A stretch of DNA of 5,359 nt, taken from NCBI GenBank assembly GCA_030428745.1, contig JAUIEG010000221.1, forward strand, positions 1 to 5,359, written 5' to 3'. A program made the translations under genes and the position numbers. This DNA comes from Alphaproteobacteria bacterium. GTDB lineage: Bacteria; Pseudomonadota; Alphaproteobacteria; Caulobacterales; Parvularculaceae. The notes under the pieces were generated by a model that was not told where the DNA came from, made no database searches, and was given only the letters and a program-made list of their open reading frames with translations. Of this stretch, positions 1-5,359 are shown one piece after another (positions within the stretch are counted from its first letter, which is position 1; each line of letters starts with the position of its first letter).

Positions 1-625
1 GGTCGACGGGATCCCCAAGACCCATGTCTTTGGCCGTTTCGTTGGCGAGGGCGTCTATCATATCGTGCCGATTGGCTACGATCACATCCTGTTTCTGATT
101 TCGTTGCTCTTGCCGGCCGTGATGATCCTGCAGTCTGGCGCCTATATGCCGGCGCCAGGTTTCCGCGAGCCATTCTGGCATGTTGTGAAAATCGTTAGTT
201 TTTTCACGGTGGCGCATACTGTGACGTTGACATTGGCGACACTGAATATCGTTGAATTGCCCGCGCGTCTTGTCGAGTCTGTCATCGCGCTTTCCATCGC
301 GATTGTCGCCCTTAACAACATCATTCCATTTATGCATGGCCGTTTATGGACAATTGTTTTCACACTGGGCCTGTTTCATGGTCTGGGCTTTGCCAATGTG
401 CTTGATCCGTTCACTTACCGTAAGATGGCTCTGGCCCCGGCGCTTGCGGGTTTCAATGTGGGCGTTGAGATTGGCCAGCTGATGGTCGTCGGATCGGTCT
501 TTCCGGTGCTGTATCTGTTGCGCACTCAGCCATTCTATAAGCCGGTCATCCTCGTTGGCGGCTCAATTGCCTTGATGGCGGTGGCGCTGTTCTGGTTTGT
601 TCAGCGGGCGGTCTTCGGCGGATAG
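1..625 (+). CDS. HupE/UreJ_2-type integral membrane protein, 5'-truncated by window edge
   Basis: The frame is open from base 2, so the gene starts upstream; the GTG at 65 is an internal valine, not a start. The visible 207 residues are mostly hydrophobic and would form several membrane helices in the inner membrane. Three histidine motifs typical of the HupE/UreJ_2 family are present, numbering from base 2: GYDHILF (His about 28), FTVAHTVTL (His about 72) and LFHGLGFAN (His about 126), followed by FNVGVEIGQL. Family members usually have an extra N-terminal region, which would lie outside the window. HupE and UreJ relatives are thought to move or bind nickel or cobalt, but many members of this branch have no assigned substrate, so none is given here. 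The TAG stop lies 22 nt before the adenylation gene, close enough for co-transcription. The family call is fairly firm; the role is unknown. Confidence 0.82.
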   Translation, partial: VDGIPKTHVFGRFVGEGVYHIVPIGYDHILFLISLLLPAVMILQSGAYMPAPGFREPFWHVVKIVSFFTVAHTVTLTLATLNIVELPARLVESVIALSIAIVALNNIIPFMHGRLWTIVFTLGLFHGLGFANVLDPFTYRKMALAPALAGFNVGVEIGQLMVVGSVFPVLYLLRTQPFYKPVILVGGSIALMAVALFWFVQRAVFGG

Positions 626-630
626 GGCGC

Positions 631-638
631 GGAGTGAG
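631..638 (+). promoter_or_regulatory. Ribosome-binding site for the adenylation gene
   Basis: A purine-rich stretch, GGAGTGAG, sits 9-13 nt before the ATG at 648. It supports that ATG over the in-frame TTG at 597, which has no clear Shine-Dalgarno sequence and would overlap the membrane-protein gene by 29 nt. The spacing is slightly long, so the signal is moderate. Confidence 0.5.
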
Positions 639-647
639 AAAACGGTA

Positions 648-2246
648 ATGTCTGTGTTGTTACACAACGCTGTGGATGAAGCCGCCGAGCGGACGCCCGA
701 TGCGCCGGCCTTTCGGTTTCTGCGTGATGAGATCAGCTATGGCGCGCTCGCGGAGAAAAGCGCAAAGCTAGCCGCCGTGCTGATGCAGAACGGCGTGCGC
801 AAGGGCGATCGCGTCGGCCTTTATCTGAACAAGTCGCTTGAGACGGCGATTTCAATTTTCGGCGTGATGAAAGCCGGCGCCGCCTATGTGCCGCTTGACC
901 CCATGGCGCCGCCTGAGCGCACGCGGGCGGTGATGCGCGAATGCGGCATGCGCGCGCTGATCACCCATGCGCCGAAAGCCAAGGATGCGGGTGAGATCCT
1001 CGCGGCGGGAGTCGACGGCGCGCTCACCTGCATCATCGGCGCGGATCACGCGGAAACCGGCAAGGCGGTTTCGATTGCATGGGACGAGATCAATAACGCG
1101 AAAACGGCGCCCAGACCTGCGCTGCTCGAAGGCGATCCCGCCTATATCATCTTTACGTCAGGCTCGACCGGGGCGCCGAAGGGCATCTTGCATACGCATC
1201 AGAGCGGGCTCGCCTATGCGAAACGCGCGGCCGCGCTATACGACCTTCGCCCCGGAGACCGGCTGAGCAATCACTCGCCTTTGCATTTCGACATGTCGAC
1301 ATTTGATTATCTCTCCGGTTCGCTGGTCGGGGCGACGACCGTCATCATTTCCGAACAGCATGCGAAAATGCCGGCCAGCCTTTCCAAACTGATCGAGACG
1401 GAGCGCCTGACCCATTGGTATTCCGTTCCCTTTGCCTTGACGCAATTGCTGGAATTCGGCGTTTTGGAGAAACGCGATCTGAGCAGCCTGCGCTGGGTGA
1501 TGTTTGGCGGCGAGCCCTTTCCCGCAAAGCATCTGTCGCGTTTAATGACGATGCTCCCGGCGGCGCGTTTCAGCAATGTCTATGGCCCAGCCGAGGTCAA
1601 TCAATGCACTCACCATACAGTGCAGGCGAGCGATCTCGAAAATGGCGTGTCGCCGCCGCTCGGCGAAGTCTGGGACGTCGCCGAAGGGTTGATTGTGGGC
1701 GCAGATGACAAGCCGACCTCTACAGGAGAGGCCGGAGAGCTGCTCATCCGCAGTTCGACCATGATGCGCGGCTATTGGAACCGGCCGGATCTCAACAAAA
1801 ATGCTTTCTTCGAAAGAGAAGTGAGCGCGGGCATTTTTGATCGCTTCTACAGAACCGGCGACCTTGTCCGCCGCGATGAGGGCGGCGTGCTTCATTTTCT
1901 TGGACGCAAAGACCGGCAAATCAAATTGCGCGGCTTCCGGATTGAGCTCGACGAAATTGAGGCGGCGTTTCTTTCGGCTCCTCAGGTTAAAGAGGCAGCG
2001 GCGGTCGTAATCGGCGGCGCCGAGGACCAGGAAATTGCGATTGCGTTGATTCTGCGCGACGGCGAGGTGACAGGCGAGGCGGATATGCTTGATCTCGTGA
2101 GAGGCAAAGTGCCGTCCTATGCAATGCCGAAATCGGTCAGCATCTTTTCGTCCTTCCCGCGAACCACATCCGACAAGATTGACCGGCGCGCCATCGCGGC
2201 GATGCTTGAGACGCCTAATGCGATACAGGAGACGCTGAATGCGTGA
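648..2246 (+). CDS. Free-standing amino-acid adenylation enzyme (NRPS A domain)
   Basis: This 532-aa cytoplasmic enzyme of the ANL superfamily should activate an amino acid with ATP to the aminoacyl-AMP and transfer it to a carrier-protein thiol. Core motifs are in order: A2-like VMKAGAAYVPLD, A3 TSGSTGAPKG (170-179), A4 FDMSTFD (Asp215), A5 YGPAE (312-316), A7 YRTGD (401-405), A8 GRKDRQIKLRGFRIE (419-433) and A10 SDKIDR with catalytic Lys510. It is a complete, apparently active A domain with no fused C or T domain. Asp215 at the GrsA Asp235 position indicates an alpha-amino acid substrate. A hand-aligned pocket reads D215, M216, F219, S259, M285, G287, V311, Q319, C320, which matches no code I recognise, so the substrate is left open. 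ATG 648 is chosen because the usual A-domain N-terminus (LLHNAVDEAAERTPDAPAF) follows at once. The 3' end overlaps the carrier-protein gene by 8 nt, so that protein is its likely partner. Confidence 0.93.
   Translation: MSVLLHNAVDEAAERTPDAPAFRFLRDEISYGALAEKSAKLAAVLMQNGVRKGDRVGLYLNKSLETAISIFGVMKAGAAYVPLDPMAPPERTRAVMRECGMRALITHAPKAKDAGEILAAGVDGALTCIIGADHAETGKAVSIAWDEINNAKTAPRPALLEGDPAYIIFTSGSTGAPKGILHTHQSGLAYAKRAAALYDLRPGDRLSNHSPLHFDMSTFDYLSGSLVGATTVIISEQHAKMPASLSKLIETERLTHWYSVPFALTQLLEFGVLEKRDLSSLRWVMFGGEPFPAKHLSRLMTMLPAARFSNVYGPAEVNQCTHHTVQASDLENGVSPPLGEVWDVAEGLIVGADDKPTSTGEAGELLIRSSTMMRGYWNRPDLNKNAFFEREVSAGIFDRFYRTGDLVRRDEGGVLHFLGRKDRQIKLRGFRIELDEIEAAFLSAPQVKEAAAVVIGGAEDQEIAIALILRDGEVTGEADMLDLVRGKVPSYAMPKSVSIFSSFPRTTSDKIDRRAIAAMLETPNAIQETLNA
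2227..2232 (+). promoter_or_regulatory. Ribosome-binding site for the carrier-protein gene
   Basis: AGGAGA lies 6 nt before the ATG at 2239, inside the end of the adenylation gene. It is a strong Shine-Dalgarno match at good spacing. It fixes the carrier-protein start and fits translational coupling with the upstream gene. Confidence 0.7.
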
Positions 2247-2472
2247 ACAAATTCGGCATATTGTCGTTCACTTAATTCTTGGCGGCGCGGATATCGCCGA
2301 TAGCGACGAGTTGTTGCTCTCCGGTCTGATCGATTCCATCGCCGTGATGCGGATGGTGCGCCTCCTCGAGGCGGAACTCGGCGTCGCCATTCCCGCCGAA
2401 GACATCATCATCGAACATTTTGAATCGATCGACGCAATGGTCGTATATCTGGAAGGGGCGAAAAATCCGTGA
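2239..2472 (+). CDS. Free-standing peptidyl/acyl carrier protein
   Basis: This 77-aa protein has the length and helical pattern of a discrete carrier protein. The phosphopantetheine attachment motif is LIDSIAV with Ser33 (codon 2335-2337). It is followed by the amphipathic helix MRMVRLLEAELGVAIP and the acidic recognition stretch AEDIIIEHFESIDAMV, typical of small type II carriers that pair with stand-alone adenylation enzymes. A phosphopantetheinyl transferase encoded elsewhere must convert it to the holo form. Its gene overlaps the adenylation gene by 8 nt at the front, and its stop codon shares bases with the GTG start of the NRPS. It therefore probably receives the aminoacyl group from the enzyme at 648-2246 and presents it to the condensation domain of the next protein. 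A fatty-acid ACP is unlikely in this context. Confidence 0.9.
   Translation: MREQIRHIVVHLILGGADIADSDELLLSGLIDSIAVMRMVRLLEAELGVAIPAEDIIIEHFESIDAMVVYLEGAKNP
2453..2458 (+). promoter_or_regulatory. Ribosome-binding site for the NRPS gene (GTG start)
   Basis: AAGGGG lies 10 nt before the GTG at 2469. The reading frame upstream of this GTG meets a TGA at 2421-2423, and no other start codon lies between. The condensation motif C1 begins within the first ten residues. GTG 2469 is therefore essentially forced as the start, within a GTGA start/stop overlap. Confidence 0.6.
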
Positions 2473-5359
2473 CCGCGCCGCTCTCGCGAAGCCAGGAACT
2501 GATCTGGGCCGGACAGGCGCTGGCCGGCGATGCGCCGGTCTATAATCAGGCGTGGTGTTTTGATTTGGACGGCGCGATCGACCCTCAGGCGTTCATTGGG
2601 GCGTTTGAGCGGTTGGTCTTGCGCTGCGGCGCGTTGCGCACGGTGATTGTCAGCGACCCCGAGACGCACTCGGTGAGGCAGGACATTCTTTCGGGCGCGC
2701 CGAGCAAACTAGCTTTTATAGATTTTTCAGACCGGCAGAAAGCGGCGGCTGCCGCGGATGCATGGATCATCGACAGAGCGAAAAAACCATTCGACCTAGA
2801 GGTCTCGACTTTCGATGCCGCCCTCCTGAAACTTTCAGACAACCGGTGGAAATGGTTTTTCAACCAGCATCACATTGCGACGGATGCATGGTCTGTCACG
2901 CTCTTGTTCAAGGCCCTTTTCGAAGAGCTTGGCAAGAAGAGTGCAGCGCTGGCGCCGTTGCCGTCGCCCATAGGTTTTTATGAGGCAGAGCGAAAAAAGA
3001 CGCATACGGGCGCGCCGATTGAATCGCAGCAATATTGGGACGCGGTCGCCGCCGCGGCGTCGGGGTCGCTGCCGCTTTACGGGCGCCGTCCGGGAAAGAT
3101 GTCACCTGCCGCGGAACGACTGGAGGCGCCCCTTGGCCCTGAGCGCATGGTGTCGCTGGCCGCATTGGCGTCGCAGCGGGGCGTTGCGCGCATTTCGCCA
3201 GCGCTGACGAATTTTCTTCTTTTTGCGACAGCGGTGACCTCGTTTCTGGCGCGCATCTCCGGACAGGACCGCATCACCATCGGCGTTCCGTCGCTAAACC
3301 GCGCGGGAGCTTTGCAAAAAGAGACGCCCGGACTTTTCGTGGAAGTATACCCGCTGACGGTGGAATTCGATGAGGCAGACACATTCCGAACGGTCTATGG
3401 CAAATTGAACGACGCGTATTCACAGAATATGCGTTTCGCTGAGGCGGGCGTCACGTCCCAGGCGACGGCGCGATCATACAATGTCCTTTTGAATTTCATC
3501 AATGCGCAATTTCCGGAGGTTCCGGGACTGGAACGGAAAGTGAGCTGGATTTCCACGGGTGCGCTCGAACCCAGCGATGATATGCGCATCCATGTATATG
3601 ATTTTGATGGAGAGCTCGGATTGAAGGCCGCGTTCGACTTGAACGCGCAAACCTTCCCCGCCGATCTGCGCCGCCGCGTTCCCGCACACTTCTTCAAAAT
3701 GCTCGACGCAATGCTGGCGGATTTCGACCTGCCGGTTTGCGCTCCGGCGCTTGCGACACCGGAGGAGCGCACATTTCAGCTTCAGTTCAATGACGAAACG
3801 CCGTCGCTTCCCGGCGCAGGCGAGACAGTGCTTTCCCTTTTTGAAAGACAGGCGGCAGTGCGGCCGGGCGCCATCGCCGTACGCCATGGGGAGGAGATCA
3901 GCACTTTCGCCCAGCTAAAGGCGCGCGCCGGCACCATCGCCGCGACGCTAATCAAAAGAGGCGTGTCGAAGGGCGATATTATAGGTCTGCATTTGCCCCG
4001 CTCGATTGACTATATCGCTGGCATGCTCGGTGTGATGAAAGCCGGCGCTGTATTTGTGCCTCTCGATGCGCGCATGCCGGTGAAGCGGCGTGATTTCATT
4101 CTCGATGATGTGAACGCTGCCGCCATTTTAACGACGCCGAAGCTGGGGCGGGAATTGTCGCACCGGCCTGAGACGGTGATCGACATGTCGGCGATCAATC
4201 CTGCCGCGTGCGCAAGCTTTGAAAAGAGCGCCGCCCCATCGGACGCGGCCTATATTCTCTACACTTCGGGCTCCACGGGCCGGCCGAAAGGCGTGGTCGT
4301 GGAGCATGCGGGCTTGGCGGGCTATTGCGCCTGGGCCCGCAAGGCGTACGCAAATGACGCGCCGGCGGCGATGCCGTTCTTTACCGCGATCGGGTTCGAT
4401 CTGACCTTGACCTCTGTTTTCACGCCGCTGATCAGCGGCGGCGAAGTCGTGGTTTATTCAGAGCCGGAAAATGGTCCCGACCTTTCCATTCTCGATGTCT
4501 TTGCAAATGACGATACGGATATCGTCAAACTCACGCCGGCGCATTTGGCTCTGGCGCTCGAAAATCTGAAACGTTGCGAAAGAATCAATCGCCTGATCCT
4601 TGGCGGCGAAGACCTCAAAACCAATATCGCGCGCAAAGCGACGGAGGCGTCCGGCCGGCCCTTGCACATCTTCAATGAATATGGCCCCACCGAAGCGATC
4701 GTCGGTTGCATGATTCACGAGTTTGATCCGGTGGCGGATGATGATGTTTCGGTGCCGATCGGCGTGCCTGCCGATGGCGCGCGTATTTACATCGTCGATG
4801 AAAGCGGCGATCTCGCGCCCCTGGGTGTTGTAGGAGAGATTGCGATTGGCGGCGAACACCTCGCACGGGGCTATTGGAACAATCCCGAAGCGAGCCAACG
4901 ATTTCATGCGGATCGCTTCGTTGCGGAAGGACGGGTTTACCGCACGGGCGATCTCGTCCGGTTCAATGACCGCGGCATTATTGAGTATATCGGACGCCGC
5001 GATACGCAGGTGAAAATCAGCGGGGTGCGGATCGAGATTGGCGAAATCGAAAGCGCGTTGACCGCCTTGCCCCACGTGCAAGATGCAGCTGTGATCGCGC
5101 GATCAATACCGCCGCCTCAACATCTTACGGATGCGGTTCGATGCGTCCGCTGCGGCCTTGGCGCATCCCATCCGGACGCGCGATTCGACGAAGACGGGAT
5201 CTGTTCCATCTGCCGTGAGCTCGAATCCTACCGAGATCGCGCAGAGCTCTATTTCGGCGACATGCCGGAGATGACCGCCATGCTCGCTGACGCCCGCCGC
5301 CGCCGAACCGGAAAGTATGATTGCATCATGCTCACCTCAGGCGGCAAGGACAGCACCTA
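2469..5359 (+). CDS. NRPS: condensation, Asn-type adenylation (broken after A8), PP-loop ATPase domain; 3'-truncated
   Basis: The frame runs from GTG 2469 to the right edge without a stop (963 full codons). Residues about 1-430 form a condensation domain: C1-like LSRSQELIW, C2-like RCGALRTVI, C3 HHIATDAWS (His134, His135, Asp139; Ala replaces the usual Gly after Asp), C5 ITIGVPSLNR and C6-like GLFVEVYPL. Residues about 450-878 form an adenylation domain: A2-like VMKAGAVFVPLD, A3 TSGSTGRPKG (599-608), A4 FDLTLT (Asp644), A5 YGPTE (738-742), A7 YRTGD (824-828) and A8 GRRDTQVKISGVRIE (842-856). The pocket reads D644, L645, T648, K687, I710, G712, E737, V745, G746, close to the known Asn code. 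About 17 residues after A8 the fold stops, with no A9, no A10 and no catalytic Lys in the window. Four cysteines (892-915) and a SGGKDST P-loop (957-963) follow. No carrier domain has appeared yet; it should lie downstream. Acting with the upstream A enzyme and carrier, this protein would make a peptide bond to Asn and possibly modify it. Confidence 0.93.
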   Translation, partial: MTAPLSRSQELIWAGQALAGDAPVYNQAWCFDLDGAIDPQAFIGAFERLVLRCGALRTVIVSDPETHSVRQDILSGAPSKLAFIDFSDRQKAAAAADAWIIDRAKKPFDLEVSTFDAALLKLSDNRWKWFFNQHHIATDAWSVTLLFKALFEELGKKSAALAPLPSPIGFYEAERKKTHTGAPIESQQYWDAVAAAASGSLPLYGRRPGKMSPAAERLEAPLGPERMVSLAALASQRGVARISPALTNFLLFATAVTSFLARISGQDRITIGVPSLNRAGALQKETPGLFVEVYPLTVEFDEADTFRTVYGKLNDAYSQNMRFAEAGVTSQATARSYNVLLNFINAQFPEVPGLERKVSWISTGALEPSDDMRIHVYDFDGELGLKAAFDLNAQTFPADLRRRVPAHFFKMLDAMLADFDLPVCAPALATPEERTFQLQFNDETPSLPGAGETVLSLFERQAAVRPGAIAVRHGEEISTFAQLKARAGTIAATLIKRGVSKGDIIGLHLPRSIDYIAGMLGVMKAGAVFVPLDARMPVKRRDFILDDVNAAAILTTPKLGRELSHRPETVIDMSAINPAACASFEKSAAPSDAAYILYTSGSTGRPKGVVVEHAGLAGYCAWARKAYANDAPAAMPFFTAIGFDLTLTSVFTPLISGGEVVVYSEPENGPDLSILDVFANDDTDIVKLTPAHLALALENLKRCERINRLILGGEDLKTNIARKATEASGRPLHIFNEYGPTEAIVGCMIHEFDPVADDDVSVPIGVPADGARIYIVDESGDLAPLGVVGEIAIGGEHLARGYWNNPEASQRFHADRFVAEGRVYRTGDLVRFNDRGIIEYIGRRDTQVKISGVRIEIGEIESALTALPHVQDAAVIARSIPPPQHLTDAVRCVRCGLGASHPDARFDEDGICSICRELESYRDRAELYFGDMPEMTAMLADARRRRTGKYDCIMLTSGGKDST
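5142..5359 (+). other. Four-Cys ribbon plus PP-loop (alpha-ANH) domain fused into the NRPS, incomplete
   Basis: This is a domain within the NRPS coding region, given separately because it is the unusual part. It opens with C-x2-C-x16-C-x2-C (Cys892, 895, 912, 915), a probable zinc ribbon, including the stretch FDEDGICSIC. A helical linker leads to KYDCIMLTSGGKDST, the first beta strand and pyrophosphate-binding loop (SGGxDS) of N-type ATP pyrophosphatases. This ribbon-then-loop order is that of N-acetyl-sugar amidotransferases (WbpG/PseA type), which adenylate a carbonyl oxygen and replace it with an amino group. Other PP-loop enzymes make thioamides, thiouridine or nitriles (QueC). The rest of the domain lies past the edge, so the reaction cannot be read. 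The last two bases, TA, would fit Tyr as in the usual SGGKDSTY, but could also begin a stop. Confidence 0.85.

Noticed and set aside
1..16. Adjacent SalI-like GTCGAC and BamHI-like GGATCC resembling a cloning linker
   Set aside because: The bases read in frame (VDGIPKTHVF) into the membrane protein, so they look like native coding sequence.
65..625. Membrane-protein gene as a complete 186-aa ORF from GTG 65
   Set aside because: The frame is open to the window edge, and the upstream residues (FGRFVGEGVYHI) belong to the same family fold, so the gene is truncated, not short.
597..647. Longer form of the adenylation gene beginning at TTG 597
   Set aside because: It overlaps the membrane-protein gene, has no clear ribosome-binding site, and adds an Arg/Ser-rich leader not typical of A domains. 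ATG 648 with purine-rich sequence upstream fits better.
626..647. Promoter or terminator between the membrane-protein gene and the adenylation gene
   Set aside because: The 22-nt gap has no hairpin followed by a T-run and no convincing -35/-10 pair; only a ribosome-binding site is supported.
864..880. 17-base identity between 864-880 and 4032-4048 as a possible DNA repeat
   Set aside because: Both copies encode the conserved VMKAGA stretch of adenylation domains, so shared protein motif and codon preference explain it.
4458..5081. Antisense 207-aa ORF, the longest on the minus strand
   Set aside because: It lies entirely opposite the conserved A domain and shows no recognisable family. It is a shadow of GC-rich coding sequence.

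Overview
The window holds the start of a small nonribosomal peptide synthetase (NRPS) cluster, all on the + strand, behind the 3' part of a HupE/UreJ-type membrane protein gene. Base composition is moderately GC-rich (judged by eye, not counted). Start codons and ribosome-binding sites look proteobacterial. The style suggests an alphaproteobacterium or similar Gram-negative, but nothing here fixes the taxon.

Layout: (1) 1-625, C-terminal part of a polytopic membrane protein of the HupE/UreJ_2 type, cut by the left edge. (2) 648-2246, a free-standing amino-acid adenylation enzyme (A domain only, 532 aa). (3) 2239-2472, a free-standing 77-aa peptidyl/acyl carrier protein. (4) 2469 to the right edge, a large NRPS protein still open at the window end after 963 complete codons. 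It contains a condensation domain, a second adenylation domain, and then an abrupt switch to a four-cysteine ribbon followed by the SGGKDST P-loop of a PP-loop (alpha-ANH, N-type ATP pyrophosphatase) domain. Genes 2-4 overlap (8 nt, then a GTGA start/stop overlap), so they are almost certainly one translationally coupled operon. The HupE-like gene ends 22 nt upstream and may belong to the same transcript.

How the parts may work together: the stand-alone A enzyme would load an amino acid onto the stand-alone carrier protein. The N-terminal C domain of the large protein would join that residue to a second one activated by the internal A domain. By alignment to the GrsA Phe-binding pocket, the internal A domain shows the code D-L-T-K-I-G-E-V-G. 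This is one conservative change from the canonical asparagine code (DLTKLGEVG-K), so asparagine is the predicted second substrate.

The most unusual point is that the internal A domain breaks off about 17 residues after motif A8. In place of motifs A9-A10 comes a ribbon plus PP-loop domain resembling N-acetyl-sugar amidotransferases (WbpG/PseA type). This looks like an interrupted A domain, or a replaced C-terminal subdomain, carrying an ATP-dependent amide/thioamide/nitrile-type tailoring activity on an Asn-specific NRPS module. The chemistry is inference; the domain order and pocket residues are read directly from the sequence.
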